64,000 bases of DNA, taken from Plasmodium malariae. Lineage: Eukaryota > Apicomplexa > Aconoidasida > Haemosporida > Plasmodiidae. Shown here piece after piece: positions 12,710-24,955 of this stretch. The position numbers were made by a program, and so were the translations under genes. Location: positions 1,854,501 to 1,918,500 of the forward strand of contig NC_041786.1 of assembly GCF_900090045.1 (NCBI RefSeq), given 5' to 3'. The notes below the pieces were generated by a model that saw only the letters and a program-made list of their open reading frames with translations, searched no databases and had not been told where the DNA came from. The stretch's first letter is position 1. Every line of letters starts with the position of its first letter.

Positions 12710-14068
12710 TTATATAGTTTCTTCACTTCTTAAATATTCTCCAATATCACCCTGTAAAATGCGGAAATACATACATAGATAAATGATAAACACACAAATT
12801 ACGAGGAGAAAAATAGGTACGTACTTATATATATATATATGTACATACATATTACATATTTATATATATAATATATGTGTCAATGGGGTAAAAAGCAGTC
12901 CGTTTAGGACATTGACAAGACTCACTTAGCATGAGTATAATAAAATAAAGAGTCGCATAATTTCATGCCAATAGAGGAAAGAAAATACCTGATGAATTAA
13001 TATAATGTCCATAACATTTAAAATTTTGATGTCCTGTGTATTTCTCATAGATACACCAAATCCTATTGGATTATCGTTCATTGATAAAACCATTACACCA
13101 TCTCCTTTTTTTATATTGTCACTTATTTTTAATAAATGACTCTGCAAAAATTGAAGCGCAAAAAATGTACTTACGTATATACATATGCATATATATATAC
13201 ACATTCACATAATTGATGCAAACAACAGATACCCCTATGTGTGATGGAATAAAAATAATAAAAAATGTTACAATACATTCATATGGTTTTCTCTTTTTTT
13301 GTCCTAACTTTAATGACATTGTTTCCAAATAAAAAGCTTTTTTCTCCGGATTCCTTTAACCAAATTTTATGAATGCAAAATTCGCTTAAAAGAGATAAGG
13401 AAGTAATTTTTAAAAAAAAATTATTTGCTTTCGTAAATTTTCCAAGGCATGTTCCCAAGGACATCTAAATTAAGGAAAAAAAAAAAAAAAAAAAAAAAAA
13501 ACCTCAAATAAAAAGCATATTTATTAACATTATTCGTTCAAATTTTTTTATTAATGAAAGAGGAATAAATTTTTATTACCAATGAGTTTTTATTTATGGA
13601 TTTGGCTTGCTTAGCTATGTCCGCCCTGAAAAAATATCAAGAAAAGTTTGTTATTCATAAGCAAAATGCATTGTATTATGAATATACATACGCCTATATA
13701 TGTATATACATATGTAAATACATAGGTACATAAATATACATATATATATATACGAATTTAAGTATGCCTCTTCAAGTTAATTTAAAAATACCGAATAAAG
13801 TAAACGTTTAATTTGTGTAACCTTAAAACATATTCTTCATTATTGTAAGACAACATACTTAACAAATTATTCCCTAAGCTGTAAAAAAAAAAAATAAATA
13901 TAAAAAAATTTACAAAAATATAAATATATATATTCTCCTCATTTTCTCATTTCAAAAAATATATTAAAGGCCAATAAAATTTTAATCATGGTATTATTTT
14001 TATATAAGTTACAATTTCGAAAGCTTTTTAAAAACTAGCATAGTTTCTTGGTCATTTAACGGCCTCAT
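12710..14068 (-). CDS. NIP7: 60S ribosome biogenesis protein NIP7, six exons
   Basis: Exons: 14068-14013, 13878-13792, 13625-13580, 13464-13309, 13141-12989 and 12751-12710. All splice phases agree (2, 2, 0, 0, 0) and give 179 aa, against about 180 in human NIP7. The N-terminus MRPLNDQET, the SLGTCLGKFTK block, the KIWLKESGEKSFLFGN block, the MNDNPIGFGV and NTQD motifs and the C-terminus DIGEYLRSEET align collinearly with the family. The C-terminal half is the PUA RNA-binding domain. NIP7 joins pre-60S particles in the nucleolus and is needed for 27S/ITS processing. Exon 4 opens with an in-frame ATG directly after the acceptor, which could mislead gene finders. It is head-to-head with the enkurin gene across a 2-kb spacer. 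Confidence 0.95.
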
Positions 14069-14565
14069 TTTTATTAATATTCGTTTTATATATCTTTAAT
14101 AATAGAAAAAAAAAAAAAAAAAAAAAAAAGCATTGATTTTAATTATGTAGAAGCATTATTAAAGGTAAAAAAAAAAAAGGCAAAAAAAAAAAACTATACA
14201 TAAGTAGCCTGTATATAGAAATAATATATCCTTTTTTACTGCTTTACTTATTATGACACGAACCCAATATTGTACTTAAAATTTATACATTTACAACTAA
14301 AGTGATGTTAGGTTCTTTGGTGCGGTAGATTAAATTTTATTCTTCTATTTGGCGCTCATTAAGTTATTTTGACACAGATTTATTAAAAATAATATGTACT
14401 ATTCTTCCTGAACATGCCATATTTTTTTTTTTTTTTTTTACAGAATAGAGTAAAAATTATGAACAAGCAATAAGCTAACTTTTTCTAAATATAAAAAAAA
14501 AAAAAATTACTACTTCGTTTTTACATTAATCGGAAGAAAATAGATAATCCAACATACGTAAAAAA

Positions 14566-14620
<55 letters not shown>

Positions 14621-16064
14621 TTTTTCTGTAAACCCATAGAATATTCTTTTTTACAATACTTTTTCGCTGAAGCACCATTAATTATTTTTTAAAATCACAC
14701 AAAAAATGTATATAATATTATATAGAATGTATCTGTAGAAAAGTAGTACATTTCATAAGGTAACAAAAGAAAATATAATAATAGGAATTATAACTGTATG
14801 CTTATGCATATAAGTATAATTATATATTAACTACACGAAATATTTGTTTTAAGGTATTAACAGATAATTTAAAACACGCTGCATAATATAAATTTGGGGA
14901 CGAATTTGTTATATATATATGCATACTTCTATAAAATATAAGTAAAGTGTGCACAATTTGAATTCTTAAAACAGAATTACCTATTCGTAATGTATTTGCT
15001 TTTTTTTAGCATATAATAATTTAAAAATTATAAAAAACAAAAATAGTTTCCCTTCTTTTAGAAAGACAGTTTACGTTTATTGTTCCTAATATAATAAAAT
15101 AAGGTGAATTTATATATACAGTTCTTTTGGAGAAAATAAGAGATAAACGCATTTGCTTATGTATTTTTTCTTTTTACTTGTAATAAAGGATTCTTGCAAT
15201 GTTTTACATTTTTATCCCAGAAAATTTCACAATAATTTCTATATGTATGTATATGTGTAAATACATATATGCTTATATATGTAGACATTTTGCCTTGCTT
15301 TTAGATATTATTATTTCCTTCAAAAAAGTTCCGAATTAAAGGGGAAAATATTTCCCTTTCTTTTTAGAGAAGCGCTTTTACGTTTTTAGACATTTACCTT
15401 TATAATTAAGATATATATATATTAATATATATATATACATATGTATGTTTAGAAATAAAATGAAAAAAAGAGAAGGAATTATTTTTTTATGAAGTTCAAA
15501 ATAATATAATTTTTTTTGTTAAAAACTCGCTGCAATAAAAATAAACTGGGTTTATGTAGTACTTATAGAGACTGGCGAAAAATTCCTTTTCCTTTATCCC
15601 TTATCCGTTATCCTTTTTCCTTTTTTTTTTTTCTTTTCTATTTTATTTAATATAAATCTTTTGTCATGTAATAAGCAAATTATCAGAAAAAAAGGAAAAC
15701 AAGTGAGCATAAATATAAATGATCTAATAGATAAATAAAATAAAAGAAAAAAAAGATAATGAAACACAGAAAAAAAAAAAATAGAGAATAAATTAAAGAA
15801 GAAGAAAAAAAGATATAAACAAAAGTAACGTGAAACCCATGAAAGAAATAAGGTTAATGCTTACTTGATCGTATGTAAAACATCAAAACGAATGCGAAAA
15901 CCAGTAGCGTTGATAATAATAAGTTAAGTACATCTATGAAAAAATTAGAAGAAACAAATTTACACATGCGTATACACACACACACACACATGTTTGTATG
16001 TATGTATACATGGGTAAATAATGAAATAAATAAAGAAAAAATTTCTTAAAATATAATTCATTTA

Positions 16065-16097
<33 letters not shown>
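14069..16097. other. divergent promoter region between NIP7 and the enkurin gene
   Basis: About 2 kb separating two divergently transcribed genes, so it must hold both promoters. Visible content is low-complexity: A/T runs at 14104-14129, 14419-14440 and 16078-16097, and a (TA)n-plus-T composite tract at 14570-14625. A CACA run at 15976-15988 is the only GC-containing simple repeat. I see no ORF or RNA gene. Confidence 0.6.
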
Positions 16098-16099
<2 letters not shown>

Positions 16100-16919
16100 G
16101 GAGAACTACGAAAAGTTATTTGAAAGTATAGATTTAAAAGATGACAATGCATATAATATTATAAAGGAAAGTGAAGAAAAAAAGATAAAAAAAATATTGT
16201 ACAAATCAAAACATGATCCTAATTTATTACCAAGCTATTCAACTTTTAATCTAAGAGGGAAACGTTACAGCATTTCTAATGTAGCAGGTGAACTAGTTAA
16301 AAAAGTAGAGAAACAAAAGAAAGTAAAAGATTTACAAAATAGTTATGACAAAAAAATATTAAAAAAAGGAGAAAAAAATCAAACGATACCATCTCTTAAT
16401 GAAATAAGAAAAATAAATCCAACTTTATTAACAATTAAGGAAAAAAAAAAAAAATATAAAGACGCTCTACCAGACAGACATGATATACCATTAATGAATT
16501 TAACAGCAGATGTTGATTATGTTTATGATAATGCTGTTCAAGTGATTAATACAAAACCTGTTGTTAAAAAAAAAAAGGAAGGAAAAATTCTCTTAGATGA
16601 AGACCCACTAACCAAAGAAGACTATGGTAAAATAAGTCCATATCTAATTAAAATAAAAAATGAATTAAGAGAAAAAGAAAGTTTGAAGAAACAAGATATT
16701 ATTGATGAAGAAAAAATAGCTAAAGAATTAGAATTAAAAAAGGAGAATTTATTGGTAGAACTTAAAAATAAATATAATGAAATCAATAAAGAATATTTAA
16801 AGATATCCCATATTGTCGATATTAATTCGGTTAGGAAATTAAAAAAAAAGGAAAATTACGAAAAGGAACTAAATCAGTTAGAAAAGGATATACAAAAATT
16901 AGAAAAAATGAGTTACTAA
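16098..16919 (+). CDS. enkurin-domain protein (likely axonemal)
   Basis: Single exon, 273 aa, mostly helical and Lys/Glu-rich. The C-terminal ~100 residues (about 175-270) match the enkurin domain: a DYGKISPYLIKIKNEL segment corresponds to DYG..PEYI..RNEEI in ENKUR. It is followed by a helix, a hydrophobic ISHIVDINSVRKLKKKE turn equivalent to the enkurin FIDSIPKKIRK region, and a final EKDIQKLEK helix. The upstream LPDRHDIPLMNL block also resembles the segment preceding the domain. ENKUR is a microtubule inner protein of motile cilia in animals. In Plasmodium the only axoneme is in the male gamete, so I infer a role there; no direct evidence is in the sequence. Start codon follows an A-rich leader. 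Family assignment is by eye. Confidence 0.8.
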
Positions 16920-17358
16920 ATAGAGTGGATCTCTTCATTTTATATTTCTTTTTTCTTTTTTTTTTTAACCATCTTATTTTTACTATTATTTTTATGGAAA
17001 ACGCAAGTAGAGCATTAATTCTGACTATCATTTCATATATTTTTTAACATTCACCTTATTTTTCATATGATAAGGTTCGTACAACTCTTTTTTTTTTTTT
17101 AAATTAATTATGTGTCTTATGATAAAATTTAATTGTATATACGTTCATGATAAAAAAAGAGAAAATCAATAAATTATTAATTTCCATTTTCCAACAAATA
17201 ATTATATATTATCTATATATCAGTAAATATAAAAAGGAAATTAATGAAAAAATGGGAAGGTAAAAAAAAGAGTAAAAAAAAAAAAAGTTAAATATATGTA
17301 CAGATGTATGTAGCAAAACAAACAAAATTTTATTCTTTTTTTTCATTTTTTTTTAAAT
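16920..17358. other. convergent spacer
   Basis: AT-rich 3' flanking DNA between the enkurin gene and the minus-strand signal-peptide gene; nothing coding is seen. Confidence 0.6.
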
Positions 17359-18623
17359 TTAAATTAATAATATTGGACCATTTATGTCCAGTGATTCTTT
17401 TCTCTTATTTTCATTTGCTTCATCATCTAAACAAATAAAGAACATTTATATATGTTTATTGTACTTTTGATCTAAAAAGAAGTTCACGAATAAATGTGTA
17501 TATGCTTGTTTGAAATTTTACCCATTTTTGTGTTCCCTAGGAATGGAGAACTTTTGCTTTCCTTTTCAGAGGAAGATCTTTCAACTTCCATTTCATTCTA
17601 ATTAGTAAAAAAGTGCATATATATATATATGTTAATATATAAGTAGATATATGTATATATGTATGTATATACATATTCCCAAATAAATATTTAAAAAAAT
17701 GGGAAGGAAATGTATATAGAAATAATTTGTTCTTCCAGTTGTATAAGCTCAATAAAAGTTTCATTTATTTTACCTCGTTGTTTTCATCTATTAAAAAAAA
17801 AAAAAAAATTATATTTTTTATATAAATTCATATACTAACAAAAAAAAAAAAAAATTATAAAATTATTTGTAAAATAATTTATAATAAAATTACTTGAAAT
17901 ATAAAATTCTTTATAATATTTTCGAAGCAAGGTAGTTCCTTCTTTCTGAATTTCTTAAAGTTGTAAAGAAACATACAGGTAGTGTGTATACAAACACATA
18001 TATATATTTTTATAATAAAAGTTTGTACATGTGCGCAAAAAGGGGATTATATAAATTTTTGAATTTTCATTAGTAGCATATATGTTTGCTTCATAAAAAT
18101 CCCTTTTATGCGTCATTTTATTTTTTTTTTTCCATTTGAACCTGATGTTATAAAAATTTTTAAATTTTCCTTTAATTTTGCTAATTCTTTTGCCGATACC
18201 TTCCACCTGACTCAGAAGAACGTTTATGCTTCATATATTTTTTAGGTTTGTCAATTTTGTGTTTATATGTACAATGCTTTTTGTATTTTATATTACTTTA
18301 TTTTATTTTTGATGTATAATTTACTTTTAAAAATTTTTATGTGTCTTCTGTTATTTATAAGTATTTTTTATTTTATATTTTCTCTTTTTATTCTTATTTA
18401 ATTTCAAGGTTTTTTTTTTTTTTTTTTTTTTTGTAGTTACTAAAGATTTATATTTTGTTTATTTAATTTTACTCAAGAATAATTTTAAATGATACAAATT
18501 TTATATAAGTCACCTTTGCAAAGGAATCATTTCATAATTTATTAAAGGAATATCGTATGTCTTTTTGAGGAGAACGCTTTTATTAAAAATAAAAAAGAAA
18601 AGCAGCAATAGTATTATTTTCAT
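17359..18623 (-). CDS. multi-exon protein with N-terminal signal peptide, unknown function (model incomplete)
   Basis: Exon 1 (18623-18514, donor AAAG|GTGACT) encodes MKIILLLLFFIFNKS, a clear signal peptide, ending in phase 2. The 3' half resolves well. An exon ends at 17894 (phase 1, KYYKEFYIS, donor GTAATT). A 14-nt microexon at 17787-17774 follows. Then come 17597-17522 (Glu/Ser-rich, MEVERSSSEKESKSS) and the last exon 17426-17359, ending GPILLI-stop. These four are phase-consistent. The middle, about 17.96-18.30 kb, contains one or two basic exons (KHKIDKPKKYMKHKRSSES and RFKWKKKNKMTHKRDFY) whose borders I could not close. The protein is probably secreted or delivered to an apical or vacuolar compartment. 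No known domain is recognised. The strand and gene existence are fairly secure; the exact protein is not. Confidence 0.55.
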
Positions 18624-18853
18624 GATGCCCTTATTAATGAATAAGAGAAATTATAATATAATATAATATTTAAAATTATACGATACAAGGCTAAATGAGC
18701 AATAAAATTACAAAAGAAGAAAATATAGTAAAATAATAACCCTTGGAAGTTATGAACTTTTATTACAGAATAATTTATTTAAATGGTATGAGACTACATT
18801 TAATCGCTTTTTATGTTAATTCGTAATCATTTATTTGTCAACTCACATATACA

Positions 18854-19072
18854 CGTAAAAATGTATAAACGTAAAAATGTATAAACGTAAAAATGTATAA
18901 ACGTAAAAATGTATAAACGTAAAAATGTATAAACGTAAAAATGTATAAACGTAAAAATGTATAAACGTAAAAAAGTATAAACGTAAAAAAGTATAAACGT
19001 AAAAAAGTATAAACGTAAATATGTATAAATGTAAAAATGTATAAACGTAAAAAAGTATAAACGTAAATATGT
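18854..19072. repeat. 16-bp minisatellite upstream of the signal-peptide gene
   Basis: About 13 tandem copies of cgtaaaaatgtataaa with single-base variants (t/a, a/g) lie 230 bp 5' of the start codon of the minus-strand gene. The period keeps more than one minus frame open, producing Phe/Tyr/Leu-rich spurious ORFs. Confidence 0.9.
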
Positions 19073-19535
19073 ACAAATATACAAATGAATAAACATGTTT
19101 TTGTTGTGTTTAAAAAACACTTTCATATGATGTGTACATACACATTTTTATTCTGTCACAAAAGTTTTATATAATATTCACTGAAAAAAAAACTTTTTCC
19201 CCTTTGTGACCCAAGATATTCATTGTTTTATTTTTTCTTTTTTTTTTTTTTTTTTTTTGATAAGATAAATCCAAAGTTGAAAATGTATGAACCAACAACT
19301 GTAAAATATATATGCACACACGTACATGTATAAATATTCATACATGCACGAATGCCCAAATTTTATTATATATATTCGCCGTTAACGATACATTTTTTAT
19401 TTTTTTTATAAAAAAACATGAGTATGTCATATAAATAGTGTTTTTTTAAATTTGTATCAACATTAATAAAGCAGGGGAAAAAAAAAATTATGAACAAATA
19501 AGAATTTTGAAAAAAAAATAAAGATAACTATCTAT

Positions 19536-19756
19536 TTACAAGTTTGACATTTTGGCCTTATACAACAGCACATAAAAGTATGCTATACAACTCTCGATAT
19601 CAATATATAAAGCCATCTTTTGCATATATATAAAATAGGTAAAACTATATTGGCTCGTATATATACATTTGTATATATGAGCTTATTAAAATATGCGACT
19701 TTAATTTCTGCTATATCATATATGTTTTCAGATAAACCGTTTTTAAGATTAAAATC
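19536..19756 (-). CDS. candidate 3' exons of a small spliced gene
   Basis: Two exons look real. The first, 19756-19667, has 30 codons, is preceded by a strong T-tract acceptor ending GAAAAG and followed by donor GTATAT; it encodes DFNLKNGLSENIYDIAEIKV and ten more residues. The second, 19616-19536, starts with ATG after GCAAAAG and encodes an amphipathic segment rich in Ile/Tyr/Leu, ending KAKMSNL-stop. Both are in phase 0. The intron between them would be only 50 nt, which is short. Possible 5' exons extend to an ATG at 20219 (MKGFRVYF) with a further exon near 20.0 kb (ETVKWKYKILCKF), but I could not make all phases agree. No function is recognised; this may be a small conserved protein or chance. 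Confidence 0.3.
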
Positions 19757-22700
19757 CTTTTCATAAACAAAAAAAAAAAAAAAAAAAAATTATGAAATAG
19801 GATAATAATTATATATATATTATTCTTACAATTTTATCATTTTTACTCTTTTTTTAATTTCCTTTTTTTCACTTTTGATCTTGTTTCGTCATTTCAGTTG
19901 AATACCTATTTTAACAATTGTAAATAAAAAAAAAAAATTATAAATTATTAAATAAATAACACACGAATTTGCAAAGTATTTTATATTTCCACTTTACCGT
20001 TTCCCTATAATTAATAATAATTTTTTAACTTGTTGAAGGCTTGAACAAATATAAATATTAATCTATATTATATATATTTAAGAAAAGAGAACTGTAAAAG
20101 AATTATAAATAAAATATATTAGTAAAGTAATAATTTTTTTTTTCTTATTATACTTTAATAAATATACTGTGGACCGAGATTAAGCATCTATAGTTGAAGT
20201 ATACTCTGAAACCTTTCATAGAATTTTTTTACCTTGAAAATTTTTTACTTAATAAAACTATTTTTTTCTTATTGAAAAAAAAAAAAAAAAAGTTAAGTAG
20301 TATAAAAACAGAAAAAAATAAGCTAACTAATTCAGAAAAAGAAAAAAAAAAAAAGTGTATATATTTTAGGTATGTAGAAAAATTCTGAACGAGAGCAAAA
20401 AAAAAAAAAAAAAAAAAAAGTTTTGTGTGTAAAACATTATATACACTATTATTACGTAAACAGAATTTTTTGGAAAGTTAATATAAAAACGTTCTTTTGA
20501 AATTGGTTTCCATCTATAAGTGTTTTAAAAGACTTTTTTTTTAATGAAGTGTAAAACAAATTAACTAAAATATAAAGGGTATAATATATGAAAAAATTGT
20601 TTTTTTTCTACAGTAGAATTTTATAAAAAAAAAGGGGAAAAAACTTTATACACAGAAGTAGTAGAAGAAATTAATTTTAGATTTATTAATAAAAAAAAAA
20701 AAATTATATAAAATATATACGTATATACATATATATGTAAACACGAATTAGCTACTATTAATCAACAATGGTAATTTGGTTTAGTGTGTACCGTAAGCAA
20801 AATGTTATATTTCATTTTAAGGATTCTAATGTTTTTTAAATTGACGTACATAATACTTTATTTACAATATCATTTTTGCCCCAGTATTATAAATTAAATT
20901 ATTTATAATAAAACGTGTAAAAAAAAGTCACCTCAAAAAAAATAATAATTCAGTGTTAAGTTCCTCTTATTATGTATATATATTTTACATACATAGTACA
21001 CTTTTACTTTTGAGAAATTAACTGTATATTTAAAATTAAAAAAAAAAAAAATGAAAGTGTAATATTATGATGTTACATGATTTGTTAGGATGAATATAAA
21101 ATAAATAAAAGACATTATATTCTCACTGAAGAAAACAAAATATTGATTAAATAAAAATTATTTCGCTCGTGCTTGTGTTGTGTATAAAAATAATAAAAAT
21201 GAAACTTTATATTTTTTACAGTTCATCTAATATTATTCTCTCCATTTTATTTAATGCGTTTGGTTATTTAAATCTTACTTTTTTCTTTTTTTTTTTTTTT
21301 TTATTTATAAACTTTTAGTCTTTTTGAGTTTTTCTTTTTACATTATATTAAGAGAAACTCGTTTCTACATGTTTTTTACAGATATTCTGATTTCATAAAC
21401 ATATATATATATATATTCTTTTTTATATGTACATTAATATTTACACATATATAAAATTATGTGGTTTTTCTTCTTTACATTATAGAAGATTTGTAGCATA
21501 TATTTTATTTGAATATATACACTTAGAGCACATGTAATTAATATTATTTAAGCTTATAAAAATAAATAGATATATGTGCGAATATATAAAGATATATATT
21601 TTTCTTCATTTTTCTTGAAAGTTATATATTTAGTAATATTTTGTTGTTTGTTAACTCATATTATGTTTACATGTTCATACCAATGTTTTATTAACACGAA
21701 AAAATGACTCCTTTTGTATTTTTACCTTTTTTTTTTTTTTTTTTTTTGGTAATTATTTTGAATATGCTAAATTTTTAATTTTCATTGTTTAATAAAAATA
21801 AAAAATAATAAAGCCATTCACAATATTTTCTATTCATTTGTAATTTAATATGTATATTTAATGAAATTCAAAATACGTGAATTTTAGAGAATATAAAAAA
21901 TGCACATTTTTTTTTATTTTTCTGTTTTTAAGCTTTTATCGCTTTTGCTTGTATTTATCTGTAAATATCTTTAATTTAAAAAAAAAGAATATGTAAGTAT
22001 ATCTATTCCACAAAATAGCAAAAACGTTTTTTTTTATGTTTATTGTAAATATGCATAATAATTATTTTTATTGCAGAAAATATGAATTATATAATAATCC
22101 ATGTGTACATATTTCTATAACTTATGTAATTGTAATACTAGAAAATCAGAAAGAACACATGTTTATTCAACAATATACTCAAATATATATTATAATTAAT
22201 TTTTAAAGCACTAATTTTTTTATAATATTTTAAATAAAAATTAAATTTTTTTTTTCCTACATATATAAATATACAGCTTACATAATACGTATATTGATAT
22301 ATAAAAATATTTACAGTTATTTTGCTTATTTTTCTTTCTTGTAAAGTTAAATTTTCGCACGTGTTTATATATATATGTATATATAATAAAACAGTTTGGT
22401 GAAAGAAATATTTACTGTTCGTTCCTTATATATAGTATATCTTGAATAAGAAAAAGAAAAAAAAAAAATGTGAACTAGAATATAGATGCAGAGAAAAAAA
22501 CAAAAATAATATATAGTTTTTTTTCCTACCGATAAGGAACACACTATCAATGTTCATTATATATTGAATATAAAAAATTTAATATAATATATTCTTAAGT
22601 GTAATCTTATAAATTTGTATATTTTTTTGTACACGGATGTACAAACATATCTATATAATAAATTCATTTCATATTATGCGTATTTATACATTTTTTTGTA

Positions 22701-23821
22701 TTGTAGGAATGAAAAAATATATATTTTCTTTTGTGCGTAGTGAAATTTTTTTTTTTTTAAATATATGTATATAAATATATATATATATGAACATATATCA
22801 ATAAATATAGTATGTTTTTTAATAAATTTTTTTTGAAAGAAAAAGATGTTGAAAGTAGCAGAAAATTAAATGACTCATTGTACACTGTTAAATGATGAAG
22901 TTTCATTTTTTGATATGTGTATTGTCATTTAATAATTTTGTGCTTTCCATATAATTATAATGACAGGAATAATTTGTATATAACAATTTTTATGAACAGT
23001 TTTTTTTTGGAGGGTGCATAATTTTTTCTTTTATTAATATGTACCTATTATTTATATATTTACAGCCTACCTAGCTCAATTTTTAAAAATTTATATATGT
23101 AGATTGGGGTTCTTATTTCTTCATTTTACCAAAATATTGATATACATGTATGTATTAAAAATTTTTGGCATTATGTGATTGCATATATTTTTAATAAGTG
23201 CTTTTTTAATCTACATGAACACAGACACATATATATATAATATATATATACATACATATATATAATACCTGTTTATTCATATATATATAGTATATAAACA
23301 TTACATGTTTACACCTATATTAGGTAATTTGTTTCACATAATGCTTCTATGTGTTTCCTTGCTTGAAATATCCTTCATTTTTAATCGAAATATTATTGTT
23401 TTTAACAATTCTGTCTAGATATTGTTCCTTTTTTACATTTTTAATTTTACAAAAAATTTTTGAAGAATTTTTTATAAGAGCTTTGAAGGCCTTACGTTTA
23501 AATTGTCATATAAAAACTTCAGAAAAATTTGTTCTTAATTGGGTGCATATATTATATTTGTATATTTTTATTTATATATATACATAATATATTTACAAAT
23601 ATATATAAAAATAAAAATAATTTTAACTTTTTAAACGTAATATATATATATACTATTTATATATATTTATATAAATGTAAAATTATTGTTACAAAAAAGT
23701 GTTTTTTTCTTCCCATTTTGTGTTAAAAATGTGCTTTTATTTTAAATGAATATATGTAAAAATTTAATCTTTATATATATACACTTTTTTTTTTTATTAT
23801 ATTTTATTTTTTAAAAAGGGC

Positions 23822-23863
23822 TGCATGCAACCAAAAAAAAATTTTAATAAAAGCTCGCATGCA
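23822..23863. promoter_or_regulatory. paired TGCATGCA / CGCATGCA sites
   Basis: A perfect palindrome TGCATGCA (23822-23829) and a second copy CGCATGCA (23856-23863) lie 34 bp apart, 3.4 kb upstream of the AP2-Sp/EXP start codon. TGCATGCA is the established in vitro motif of this factor's AP2 domain, which binds as a dimer. Direct autoregulation is an inference. Confidence 0.5.
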
Positions 23864-24464
23864 AAAAGCGGTTACAAGAAAAACTAAAGGTTCTAAGAAA
23901 CCAAAAAAAAAAAGTATAAATTTAATATATATTTGTAATAACACTTGACTTATCTATATATTTATTAAAATTAAAAAATTTTTAAAATATATATATGTAT
24001 ATATATATATATAATATATATAAATTTAATATTTAAACGAATAATATATATGAAAATTTCAAGTAAAATTGTATAATATACATATATATTGATGTTTAAA
24101 ATAATGTAGAAACTTCATTTGAAAAAAAATTATTTTATAGAGAGAAATAATGGCAGATGTAATTCACTTTATTAAAATATTATTAATGCATTTTTGTATA
24201 TAAATATATTGTTGAATTCAAAAATAATAAGGCTATACTACAAAATTAATAATTTTACATGCTGTTTTTTTTTTTTTTTTTTTGCATGATTAATTAATAA
24301 CAGATATTTTTACTGAATAAAATATTACTTAAATGCAATTTTTACATGTTCACGAAAAGCTGTAACTTTTTGTGCATAATACATATTATTATATATGTTT
24401 TCTTATGTTTCATTAAAGCACATTTTATGTAATATTATATATATATAAAACATATATGTAGTAT

Positions 24465-24498
<34 letters not shown>

Positions 24499-24825
24499 TA
24501 TTAATATTACAAGTACATTTGTATGTGTATGTATATAGTATGTATGTATATTTATATATTCTATTTAAGTACATGTAAGTAAACATATAAATGACATACA
24601 CTGATGTATGTATTTATAAATGATATATATGTACATATGTATATTATAAGCTTATATTACCTATATATGTTACATGTATATAATATGTATAATATATGTG
24701 AAGTTGTAAAGTACTATTTATAAAACATTCTTATGTACATCAGTTGCTATGCTAACATGAATATTATTAGCTTCATATTATGTATATGAGCGCGTTGAAT
24801 AATTTTTTATTTATAAAGAATACTA

Positions 24826-24955
24826 CATGTATGTATGTAGGTATGTATGTATGTAGGTATGTGTGTATGTAAGTATGTATGTATGTAGGTAGGTATGTAT
24901 GTAGGTATGTATGTATTTATGTATGTATGTATTTATGTATGTATGTATGTATATA
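24826..24955. repeat. GTAT/GTAGGTAT microsatellite
   Basis: A roughly 130-bp interrupted tetranucleotide array (tatg/taggtatg units) in the upstream region of the AP2 gene; likely length-polymorphic, with no coding role. Confidence 0.85.

Noticed and set aside
23351..23587. 78-codon plus-strand ORF upstream of AP2-EXP
   Set aside because: Hydrophobic simple-sequence composition expected by chance in AT-rich DNA; no splice signals or neighbours to join.
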